Positions 32,365-41,400 of a stretch of DNA of 64,000 bases are shown here, one piece after another. This DNA comes from Rhodococcus_G sp042879035. GTDB taxonomy: Bacteria; Actinomycetota; Actinomycetes; Mycobacteriales; Mycobacteriaceae. Below the pieces are notes generated by a model that had not been told where the DNA came from, ran no database searches, and saw only the letters and a list, made by a program, of their open reading frames with translations. The DNA lies in contig NZ_JBIAOU010000005.1 in NCBI RefSeq assembly GCF_042879035.1, positions 124,001-188,000 of the forward strand, written 5' to 3'. Both the position numbers and the translations under genes were made by a program. The number at the start of each line of letters is the position of its first letter. The stretch's first letter is position 1.

Positions 32365-33897
32365 TCAGTGCAGCATCACCGGGGCGGACTCCCCCGCCTC
32401 GGAGAGAACCGGCCTGGTCCGCGGCAGGAAGAACGCCGGGATGAGCGTGAGCAGCAGCAGCACCAGCGCGACCATGAAGGTGTTGCCGAACGCATCCGCG
32501 GCCGCGGACAGTCCCTGCTCCATCACATTCGGCGGCACCTGCGCGGCGATCGACGGGTCGTGCTGGGCGGCGGCGACGACCGCCGCCTCGGGACGATCCT
32601 TCATCTGGTTGGTCAGCACCACCGACATCGTCGCGGTGCCGACGGAGCCCGCGACCTGCTGGACGATGTTCATGAGCGTCGACCCGCGCGCGATCGTCTG
32701 GTCGGTGAGCGTCTGCATCGCCGCCGTCATGATCGGCATCATCGAGAAGCCCATGCCGAGACCCATGACGAACAGCGCACCGAGCAGCAGCGGGTACGGG
32801 GTGTCCGCACCGAGCTGGGTGAACACCAGCATGCCTGCGGACATCAGCACGACACCGCCGATGACGATCTTGCCGGGACCGATCCGGTCGACGAGGTTGC
32901 CCGCGATCGGCATCGTGACCATCGCACCCAGACCCTGCGGTGCGAGCAGCAGTCCGGCGGCCAGCGTCGTCTCGCCGCGCACCTGCAGGAAGTAGCTGGG
33001 GAAGAGCAGTCCGGCGCCCATGAACGCGATCACGAACAGACTGGACGTGATCACCGCGACGGTCAGGTTGCGGTTCTTGAACAGGTGCAGATCGATCAAC
33101 GGGTGATCGGCACGACGCAGTGCGTGGAACACGAACGCGAGCACGAGCACAAGGCCGATCGTGCACGACACCACGACCCGCGTCGTGAGACCGCCGCCGC
33201 CCTCGGAGATCGAGGAGACACCGAACAGGAACAGCGCCAGACCGGGCGAGAGCAACAGCATGCCGACGAAGTCGAACGACTCGGACGGCTGAGGCTTGTC
33301 GGCGGGCAGCGCCAGGTACGCGGCGATCAGTGCGACGATGCCGATCGGCAGGTTGATCAGGAAGATCCAGTGCCAGGAGGCCGCCTCGATCAGCCAGCCG
33401 CCGAGAATCGGGCCACCGATCGGACCGAGCAGCATGGGGATACCGAGCACGGCCATCACGCGACCGACCCGGTGCGGACCGGCGGCCTTGGTCATGATCG
33501 TCATTCCGAGCGGCATCAGCATGCCGCCACCGAGGCCCTGGAAGACGCGGAACGCGATGAGGGACTCGATGCTCCACGCCATCGAGCACAGCACGGAGCC
33601 GGCCACGAACAGCACGAGTGCCGCCATGTAGAGGCGCTTGGTCCCGAAGCGGTCCGCAGCCCAGCCGGTGGCCGGGATGACGGCCGCCAACGCGAGGGTG
33701 TACGCGGTCATCGTCCATGCGACGGTCGCGTAGGTGGCGTCGAACTCCTGCATGAACGTCGGCAGCGCGACGGACACGACGGTGACGTCGAGGATCGACA
33801 TGATGGCGCCGAGCACCACCACGCCCGCGATCTTGAGTACTGCGCTGTCGATCTTGTCCGAGTCCGCGGGGGTTCCCGGCGGTGTCGGCGTCGTCAT
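32365..33897 (-). CDS. MFS drug-efflux transporter, DHA2 (EmrB/QacA) family
   Basis: A 510-residue, 14-helix major facilitator exporter that probably pumps hydrophobic drugs out with the proton gradient. It has the DHA2 motif D1 (LDVTVVSVALP near residue 37), motif A (GWAADRFGTKRLYM) and motif C-type glycines (GPIGGPILGGWLIE). The ATG overlaps the stop of the MarR gene by 4 bp (ATGA), so regulator and pump are one operon with the regulator first. Confidence 0.9.
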   Translation of the reverse strand: MTTPTPPGTPADSDKIDSAVLKIAGVVVLGAIMSILDVTVVSVALPTFMQEFDATYATVAWTMTAYTLALAAVIPATGWAADRFGTKRLYMAALVLFVAGSVLCSMAWSIESLIAFRVFQGLGGGMLMPLGMTIMTKAAGPHRVGRVMAVLGIPMLLGPIGGPILGGWLIEAASWHWIFLINLPIGIVALIAAYLALPADKPQPSESFDFVGMLLLSPGLALFLFGVSSISEGGGGLTTRVVVSCTIGLVLVLAFVFHALRRADHPLIDLHLFKNRNLTVAVITSSLFVIAFMGAGLLFPSYFLQVRGETTLAAGLLLAPQGLGAMVTMPIAGNLVDRIGPGKIVIGGVVLMSAGMLVFTQLGADTPYPLLLGALFVMGLGMGFSMMPIMTAAMQTLTDQTIARGSTLMNIVQQVAGSVGTATMSVVLTNQMKDRPEAAVVAAAQHDPSIAAQVPPNVMEQGLSAAADAFGNTFMVALVLLLLTLIPAFFLPRTRPVLSEAGESAPVMLH

Positions 33898-34367
33898 GGG
33901 GTCTCCTGAGAGTGATGTCGTTGGGCTCGCAGGGCATCTCCGGCGAGCACGGTCTGCAGCGAATCGAAGAGCTGGTTGCGGTCGGATTGCGGGAGCCGTT
34001 CGGTGAACGACCGAACCTCCTCCCGCTGGGCTTCGATGTGTCCGGCGACGAGGGTATGCCCCGCCCCCGACAAGGAGATCCGCCGCACGCGACGGTCGCC
34101 CGGATCCTCACGCCGATCGAGCAACCCCTGCTGGAGCAGTTGCTCGACATTGCGTCCCGCCGCCGCGACGGAGAGATGCAGACGCGACGCGATCTCGTGG
34201 ATCGCGACCGGCTCGTCGCACTGCGCGAGGGTGAACAGCGTGCGCACCTGGGAGAAGGACAGATCCAGTCCGACCAGGCGGTCTATCGCCTCTCCCTCCC
34301 CGATGCACAGGAGCCGGGTGATGAAGTCGGTCAACACCCGGAACAGCTGGTCTGGGGTCGTGGTCAC
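33894..34367 (-). CDS. MarR family transcriptional regulator
   Basis: A 157-residue winged-helix regulator: the recognition helix region reads VAIHEIASRLHLSVAAAGRNVEQLL, and the wing has the family motif DPGDRRVRRISLS. It starts at a GTG (34367) and overlaps the efflux pump start by 4 bp, so it almost certainly controls that pump. The AT-rich stretch just upstream (about 34375-34425) contains CAACTATTG- and TTGCG-type half sites and is the likely operator region. Confidence 0.88.
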   Translation of the reverse strand: MTTTPDQLFRVLTDFITRLLCIGEGEAIDRLVGLDLSFSQVRTLFTLAQCDEPVAIHEIASRLHLSVAAAGRNVEQLLQQGLLDRREDPGDRRVRRISLSGAGHTLVAGHIEAQREEVRSFTERLPQSDRNQLFDSLQTVLAGDALRAQRHHSQETP

Positions 34368-34545
34368 CGCGCGATACTAACGATGACGCAACTATTGCTC
34401 AAATGCGATTGTTTGCGAGCGTCCCCACCCCGCCCGCTCGTCCGCTGCGACCACCTCTCGATCGGACCACGCGATCCCGGCGACGGGCAACCGAATATTG
34501 CCTGCCGTACACCCTGTCGTTTCCCGTGGCGGCTACGCTCCGACC

Positions 34546-35040
34546 ATGGCAGCGGCCCCCCGGATCCTGATCCTGATGCGGCACGGCAAGTCCGCGTACC
34601 CCGACAACGTCGCGGATCACGACCGGCCCCTCGCCCGACGCGGCCTGCGTGAGGCCGCGCTCGCCGGCGACTGGATCCGCCGCACGCAGCCTCCCGTCGA
34701 CGCGGTGCTGTGCTCGACGTCGACGCGCACCCGGCTGACCCTCGACGCCACCGGCATCGACGCCCCGACCGAGTTCAGCGATCTGCTCTACGGGGCGACC
34801 CCCGCGCAGGTACTGCACGAGATCGCCGGAACGAAGCCCGACGCCCGGACGTTGCTCGTGATCGGCCACGACCCCGGCATCCCCGGCGCCGCGACGGCAC
34901 TCGATCCGCAGTCGCGGTTCGCCGCCCGGATCTCCGACAAGTTCCCCACGTCGGCGCTCGCCACCCTGACGTTCGACGACAACTGGGCCGGGATCCACGC
35001 GGCGCGCACGACACTGACCGCATTCCACATTCCGCGCTGA
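34546..35040 (+). CDS. SixA-type histidine phosphatase
   Basis: A 164-residue phosphohistidine/phosphoglycerate-mutase-fold phosphatase. Its catalytic RHG is in LILMRHGKSAYP near the start, the second conserved arginines in CSTSTRTRLT, and the second catalytic His in LLVIGHDPGIPG. SixA removes phosphate from histidine phosphotransfer proteins; the substrate in actinobacteria is unclear. The ATG at 34546 gives the family start. Confidence 0.85.
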   Translation: MAAAPRILILMRHGKSAYPDNVADHDRPLARRGLREAALAGDWIRRTQPPVDAVLCSTSTRTRLTLDATGIDAPTEFSDLLYGATPAQVLHEIAGTKPDARTLLVIGHDPGIPGAATALDPQSRFAARISDKFPTSALATLTFDDNWAGIHAARTTLTAFHIPR

Positions 35041-35073
35041 CCGCACTCACCGGCCCGAAGCCCGGATCCCGGC

Positions 35074-36744
35074 TCAGCCCTTGGCGATTGCGACCATCTC
35101 ACCGATGTCGAGCAGCTTGACGCGGGGCCGGCCCGCCGCCTTGCCGAGCTCCCGCTCACGCGCGTCGATCGCCTTCCACCCGGCCCAGTCGACCTCGTCG
35201 GGAGCACGCTCCGCGAGCAGCGAGACCAGCGCGTCCCGGTCGCCCTTCGGCGCGCTGAGCCGGTCGGCGGCGAGGTCCTCGAGGATCAGCGCGATGGTGT
35301 CGTGGGCGCACTGGCGGTTGGTGCCGATCACACCCGTGGGACCCCGCTTGATCCAGCCGGCGGTGTAGCTGCCGGGCACCGGGGTGTCCGAGCCGAGCTC
35401 GGTGATCCGGCCCCCGATGTTCGACAGGGTGCCCCGCGTCTCGTCGAACGGCAGGTCGGGAACGGGCAGCCCGCGGTAGCCGACCGAACGCAGCACCAGG
35501 CCGGTCTCGAGCAGGTCGGTGCGGCCGGTGCTGCGCGCCCGTAGCACTCCCGACTCGTCCGCGACGAGCTCGTTGTGGGCGACGAGCAGCCCGGTGACGT
35601 GCTCGGTTCCCTGCACCTCGACCGGTGACACCAGGAACCGCAACACGATTCGCTTCGGGTGCCCGGCCACGGGGCGGGCCGCGAACTCGCGCAGGATCTC
35701 GAGCTCGAGCTTCTTCACGGGATCGGCCGCGACCTCCGCGGCACTGACCTCGTCGAGTTCGAGATCGGCGGGGTCGACGACGATGTCGACACCCGGCAGG
35801 TATCCGAGCGCGAGCAGTTCCGGGTTGGTGAACGCGGCCTGTGCGGGGCCGCGGCGGCCGAGGAGGACGACCTCCTCGATCCCGCCGGCGCGCAACGCGT
35901 CGACCGCGTGGTCGGCCATGTCGGTCTTCGCCAGCATGTCCGGGTCGACGACGAGCAGCCGGGCCACGTCCAGGGCGACGTTGCCGTTACCGACGACGAC
36001 GGCGCGACGACCCGACAGGTCGAAGGAGCGTCCGGCGTGATCGGGGTGGCCGTTGTACCAGGCCACGAACTCGGTGGCGGCGAAGCTGCCCGGCAATTCC
36101 TCCCCCGGGATACCGAGGTGGCGATCGCTCGGCGCGCCGACCGCGTAGATCACGGCGTGGTGATGTTCGAGGAGTTCGGCGTGGGTGATGTGCTTGCCGA
36201 CCTCGACGTTGAGGTGGAGACGGAAGCCGGGCCGGCGGGAGACCTCGGCGAAGAGTTCGGTGACCGCCTTCGTCTCCGGGTGGTCGGGTGCGACGCCGGT
36301 GCGCACCAGCCCCCACGGCGTCGGGAGCCGGTCGAACATGTCGACCTCGACACCGGATCGTTTGAATGCCAGCAGTTCCCGCGCGGCGTAGAAACCGGAG
36401 GGTCCGGACCCGACGATCGCGACGCGGAACGGATCCTGGTCGGTCTTCGGGAACTTGAGCGGCCGGCCCGGGGCGACACCCTCGACGTCGCCCTCGGCGA
36501 ACCAGTCGGCATTGATCGACGCGTACCGGGCCATCGTGTCGGAGAGGTCGTCGTCGCGGAAGATGGCGTCCACCGGGCAGGCGTCCACACACAACCCGCA
36601 GTCGATGCAGGTCTCCGGATCGATGTAGAGCATCTCGGTGGTCCCGAACGCCCGCTCGTCCGGCGTCGGATGAATGCAGTCCACCGGGCACACCTCGGTG
36701 CAACTGGCATCGTTGCAACAAGGCTGAGTGATCACGAACGCCAC
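35074..36744 (-). CDS. fprB: Ferredoxin-fused ferredoxin-NADP reductase, FprB-like
   Basis: A 556-residue adrenodoxin-reductase-type flavoenzyme with an N-terminal bacterial ferredoxin domain, the layout of mycobacterial FprB. The ferredoxin part has the cluster cysteines in CCNDASCTEVCPVDC and CIDCGLCVDACPVDA. FAD and NADP sites follow: VAIVGSGPSGFYAA near residue 108 and VVVGNGNVALDVAR near residue 245; the C-terminal AGWIKRGPTGVIGTN closes over FAD. The GTG at 36744 gives the family start (AFVITQPCC). A KstR-like site lies 19 bp upstream, so it may supply electrons to sterol-degrading P450s. Confidence 0.88.
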   Translation of the reverse strand: MAFVITQPCCNDASCTEVCPVDCIHPTPDERAFGTTEMLYIDPETCIDCGLCVDACPVDAIFRDDDLSDTMARYASINADWFAEGDVEGVAPGRPLKFPKTDQDPFRVAIVGSGPSGFYAARELLAFKRSGVEVDMFDRLPTPWGLVRTGVAPDHPETKAVTELFAEVSRRPGFRLHLNVEVGKHITHAELLEHHHAVIYAVGAPSDRHLGIPGEELPGSFAATEFVAWYNGHPDHAGRSFDLSGRRAVVVGNGNVALDVARLLVVDPDMLAKTDMADHAVDALRAGGIEEVVLLGRRGPAQAAFTNPELLALGYLPGVDIVVDPADLELDEVSAAEVAADPVKKLELEILREFAARPVAGHPKRIVLRFLVSPVEVQGTEHVTGLLVAHNELVADESGVLRARSTGRTDLLETGLVLRSVGYRGLPVPDLPFDETRGTLSNIGGRITELGSDTPVPGSYTAGWIKRGPTGVIGTNRQCAHDTIALILEDLAADRLSAPKGDRDALVSLLAERAPDEVDWAGWKAIDARERELGKAAGRPRVKLLDIGEMVAIAKG

Positions 36745-36762
36745 TGTCGACCCCCTCCAAAC

Positions 36763-36776
36763 TAGAACATGTTCTC
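36763..36776. promoter_or_regulatory. KstR-like operator upstream of fprB
   Basis: TAGAACATGTTCTC carries the full palindrome AGAACATGTTCT and matches seven of eight fixed positions of TNNAACNNGTTNNA, 19 bp before the fprB start codon. Confidence 0.55.
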
Positions 36777-36856
36777 GATGACAATACTCGCGTAATGCGA
36801 GCTGCGTCACAGAGGATGTGATGGGGGCGACACCGAGGCCCTCGCGGCCGGTCAGG

Positions 36857-37060
36857 TCACTGACGGAACTTGCGCACCCCCAGCACGACCGCACCCACGA
36901 GGAGCACGAGCAGCAGGGACGGCCAGAAGCCGATCGCCCACCACAACACGCCGAATCCGATCACCACGGGAGCCGCGACGATCGCCGCGATACCCGGACT
37001 CTCCCGCACCGTTTCCAGCGCGGCCTGCGCCTTGACCCGGTCCACGTTCCTGCCTGCCAT
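36857..37060 (-). CDS. Small membrane protein
   Basis: A 67-residue protein with a basic start, one long or two close hydrophobic segments (about residues 23-60; the motif IGFGVLWWAIGFWPSLLLVL) and a basic end (VRKFRQ). No family recognised. It lies between fprB and the LuxR gene, all on the minus strand, with gaps of 112 and 59 bp. Confidence 0.6.
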   Translation of the reverse strand: MAGRNVDRVKAQAALETVRESPGIAAIVAAPVVIGFGVLWWAIGFWPSLLLVLLVGAVVLGVRKFRQ

Positions 37061-37119
37061 GTCCGCCTCCGCGTGTCCGACCCGAACCGATGTCCGGTTT
37101 GTCCCCCACGATAGACGCG

Positions 37120-38268
37120 TCACCCGAGCTCGGCTCGCCCCGTCTCGAGCACGTGGAGGCCGGGCGGCTGACGCGCCGGCGTCTCCCACCGCGTGGCGTA
37201 GTGGTCGAGAAAGATCCGGCCGACCAGCTCGCCTCGGCTGTGGACACCCGTCTTCGCGAAGATGGATTTGAGGTGGTCCTGGACGGTGAACGGAGACATG
37301 TCGAGGACGCGGGCGATCCCGCGGGTGTCGCGGCCCTGGGCGCAGTGCATCGCCACCTCGTTCTCCCGCTCGGTGAGCCCGTACGACAGCGCGACCACCG
37401 GAGCCACGTCCTGCGGGGTTGCCGGATGGATGATCACCGCGGTGCGCAGCGACCCACGATTGCCGACCAAGCGGGTGCCGTAGACGAGCAGCCACTGACC
37501 ACCACGAGTCCGGATTCGGACGCGGGCCGCGAGCTCGAGCGGATCGGTGCCGAGCGGAATCGCGCGCGCACGGGCGGCGATCGCCTGCACCACCTTCGAT
37601 TCGACCGGCCGCGCGGGAGGCGGTTCCTCGACGAACTCGCCGATCCAGTGCTCGGCCGCCGGCGAGATCGACTCCGGACGGTCGTCCTCGTCGAAGACCA
37701 CCACGCCCGGTCCCCACTCCAACCCGGTCGGGGCGAACGACACCGGTTCTCCGAGCACCGTCCGGCGCAGCCCCGCCGCCAGCGACGGCGCCAGCGATCC
37801 CAGGACCCGGACGTCGTCCTCGGTGAACGGTGGCCGGCCGGCATGGCGCAGGAACGCCGCTGCACCCCAGTAGATTCCGCCGACGACCAGGGACACGCGC
37901 AGCTCGTCGCCGAATCCGTACCCCTCGTGCGAGCGATACCGCTCCGACCGGGACAGGTCGCCGCCGGTGTCGATGCTCGTCGAGCCGACGGTCTTCCCGC
38001 TGCGCGCGAGGTCCGCCCACTTGTTGACGTCGTCGATTTCGTACTCGTGGTGGGCGAGCCACGTCCCCGAACACTGCACGCCGCACGTGACACTGCCGGT
38101 GAACAGAATCGTGCCGGGGTCGATGGTGTGGGTGCAGTACGCGTCGAAGGAGATGGCGTCGGAGAGGGTGTCCGCGGCGGCCGCACTGAAGTCCACCCAC
38201 GTCAGATCGCGATGACGCAGCCGTTCGATGGCGTCGCTGACATGCGACGACGCACCTCCCGTCACCAT
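37120..38268 (-). CDS. LuxR-family regulator with GAF-like sensor domain
   Basis: A 382-residue regulator. The N-terminal two-thirds looks like a GAF/PAS sensory region (FDAYCTHTIDPGTILFTGS, then GYGFGDELRVSLVVGG). The C-terminal 65 residues are a LuxR helix-turn-helix: YGLTERENEVAMHCAQGR, then DTRGIARVLDMSPFTVQDHL. I chose the ATG at 38268. It diverges from the surface propeller gene at 38424 and is a natural candidate to control it. The ligand is unknown. Confidence 0.82.
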   Translation of the reverse strand: MVTGGASSHVSDAIERLRHRDLTWVDFSAAAADTLSDAISFDAYCTHTIDPGTILFTGSVTCGVQCSGTWLAHHEYEIDDVNKWADLARSGKTVGSTSIDTGGDLSRSERYRSHEGYGFGDELRVSLVVGGIYWGAAAFLRHAGRPPFTEDDVRVLGSLAPSLAAGLRRTVLGEPVSFAPTGLEWGPGVVVFDEDDRPESISPAAEHWIGEFVEEPPPARPVESKVVQAIAARARAIPLGTDPLELAARVRIRTRGGQWLLVYGTRLVGNRGSLRTAVIIHPATPQDVAPVVALSYGLTERENEVAMHCAQGRDTRGIARVLDMSPFTVQDHLKSIFAKTGVHSRGELVGRIFLDHYATRWETPARQPPGLHVLETGRAELG

Positions 38269-38423
38269 GCAAGGGTACCCCCGTCGCGGCCGCTCGCGAT
38301 CCCAGAATCGTGGGATGGTCCCGCAACCGCGCACCCGAGCACGCTGGTTGTCGAGACGACGACGCGGTGCCCCGCGGAACAGGGAGCGGGACCTCCCGGC
38401 GCCGACGACGGACGGGACCGATC

Positions 38424-41400
38424 GTGAGCAACGACAAGCACCTCGGATACATCGGCGAACTGGCGGTCGCGCTGGGCATCGGACTTGCGGTGACCGCACC
38501 GGCAGGGGTGGCGACGGCCGACACCGCGGACAGAGACACCTCGTCGAGCGTCAGCTCGACCGGCGGCACGTCGGACAGCGGGGATTCGGACAGCGGGGAT
38601 TCGGACAGGGGGCCGTCCGACCGCACGCCCCGTCGCGACCGCGGCAACTCGAACAGCGGCGACACGACCAAGAGCGACACGACCAAGAGCGACACGACCA
38701 AGAGCGACAGGACCAGCAGCGACAGGACCAGCGACACAAGGGGCGGCGGGTCGGGCGGCAGTGGCTCCGGCACGAGCGGCGCGGGCACCAACGGATCGGA
38801 CTCGTCCACCGAGGACGCTCCCTCGTCCGACACGCAATCGTCGGACACGCCATCGTCGGGCACGGATTCGTCGGGCACCGACACCGGACCGGTCACGGGC
38901 GGCTCCACGCCCGGTGGCTCCGGGAGCGACGGAGCGGCAACCGGCAACTCGACGACATCCGACGAGTCGTCGGTCGGCGGCACGCAGGATCCGGGTACGA
39001 CCACCTACGGCACCGGGTCGGTGGAACGGGACTCCACGACCGCCGACTCCGCGGGTTCCCCCACCTCCGATTCGACCGGCGGCGCTGCGTCCGACGCCGA
39101 CGCCGACGCCGCCACCTCGCCGATCGTCCGGTCCGCGGACACGGCGGGGCGCAGTGCCACCGACGCGTCGACGTCGAACGCCGACCAAGGCCGCACACCG
39201 GCCCGGGCGCCGGACGGGACCGGCACGGCACCCGCCGCGGTCGGTGCCACGGCGGACGCCGCCACCCAGGGAATCACCCCGAACACACCGGGGGTGCCTC
39301 CCGCATCGCCGGTAACCGCAACACTTCCGGGATCGCCCGGCGCGACCGCATTCACGGACCTTCGCGGCGCTGCTCTCGGCACGACGCTCGTCGACCCGTC
39401 GACGTGGACGAGCGCGAGTGCTCCGACACCGCAGGCGCGCGAGGGCACCGAAGCCCGCATGCAGGCACTCACCTCGTCGCTTCCGAGCGCGTCCGGAGCG
39501 GTGGAGAAGGTCTCCAGCGTGGTGTCCAACGTGCTCGGCGCCATCGGACTGCGTCCGCTGGTGTCCACCGACCCGTTCCAGCCGATCGAGTCCCCGGCAT
39601 TCTGGGCGCTGGCCGCCGCGTGGTGCCGTCGGCAGGAGAAGGCCACCCTCGTCGACACGACCGGGACCATGGCCGGTGCCAGGGTGACGAGCAGCGAGCC
39701 GAACACGGCGTTCGCCGCACTCTCCGGCGACACATTCGCCGCACCCATGTCCGTCAGCACGCTCGCCGCATCCACCGCCACGACCGAGCCGGTCGTCGGA
39801 GTGCCCGACCGCAACACCGGAACGGTGCTCGGCGCGGTCAACGCGTCCGGGAGCGGGCTCGCCTACACCGTCACCGATACACCCGACCGCGGCTCGGTCA
39901 CCGTCGATCAGGCGACCGGCGGTTTCACCTACACCCCCACCCAGGCCGCACGGCAGACGGCGGCACTCGACCCGGTCGCCGACTACGACTCGTTCACCAT
40001 CACCGTGACCTCGGGGCAGACCGGCACACCGGTGACCGTGCAGGTCCCGGTGTCGGCGGCACGCATGCAGGTCACACAGTCCACCGCCGTCGGTACGAGC
40101 CCCGCAGGTGCCGCGCTCGTCGGCACCACGGCGTACGTGGCGAACCAGGGATCGAAGAGCGTGTCCGTGCTCGGCGCCGACAACACCGTCGTCGCGACGG
40201 TGCCCGTCGGGACCTCACCGACAGGGGTCGCGGCGAACCCGGCGGGCACCCGGGTGTACGTCACGAACAGCGGCAGCCGCACGGTGTCGGTGATCGACAC
40301 CTCCACCAACAAGGTCGTCGCCACCATCAGCTCCGGCATCGGCACCTCACCGACCGCGGTGGCCGTCAACCCGGCAGGTACCCGCGCCTACGTCACCAAC
40401 AGCGGCAGCAACACCGTCTCGGTCATCGACACCAGCACCAACAAGGTCGTCGCCACCATCAGCACCGGCGCCACACCCAACGCCGTCGCCGTCAACCCCA
40501 AGACCAACCGCGCCTATGTCACCAACGCGGGCAGCCTGCTCTCCCCCGCCAGCGTCTCGGTCATCGACACCAGCACCAACAAAGTCGTCGCCACCATCCG
40601 CACCGGAATCGGCAACACCCCGGGAGCGGTCGCCGTCAGCCCCGACGGCACCCGCGTGTACGTGACCAACCGCGGCAGCAACACCGTCTCCGCGATCGAC
40701 ACCGCTACGAACAGCGTCATCGGCACCGTCGCGGTCGGCACACGCCCCACGGCCGTGCGGGTAGCCCCGGACGGCAGCACCGTGTACGTGGCCACCGACT
40801 CGGACAGGTTGCAGGTGATCGACACCGCGACCCGAACCGTGGTGTCCGACATCGGAATCGACTCGCCCGCCGAAGCCGGCGCGCACAGCATCGCCATCAG
40901 CGCAGATGGCTCGCGACTGCTGATCACCGACGCGGCCGACGCCCGAGTGCGGACGGCCGCCCTGACCCACGTGAACTCCGCCCCCACCGCAACATGGACG
41001 GTCGACGATCCACGTGCGTCGGACGGCGCCGTCGTCGTCACCCTGCGAACCAGCGACCCGGACGGCGACCCGGTGACCTTCACCGTCACGGCGCCGGGGT
41101 CCGGGACCGTCGTCTCCGACGGCATCGGGACGCTCACCTACACCCCGACCGCCGCGGCCCGCGACCTGGCCCTGACGTCCGACCAGGATGCCGCCCAGTT
41201 CACCCTCACCGCCAGCGACGGCCTGAACCCGACGAATCTCGTTGTCACCGTTCCGATCCTGGCGTCCCAGCCACCGGGAGACTTCGACCTCGAATCCACG
41301 GCCATCACCCTGGCAGGTCCGATCGACGCGACTCTCGTCGGCGGCAATGTCTATGTAGTCGGCGTGGAAGGCTTCGTGCGAGTGATCGACGGGCACACAG

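Noticed and set aside
38650..38720. Short direct repeats that might suggest a CRISPR array
   Set aside because: They are in-frame coding micro-repeats (TKSD units) without spacers; no cas genes are present.
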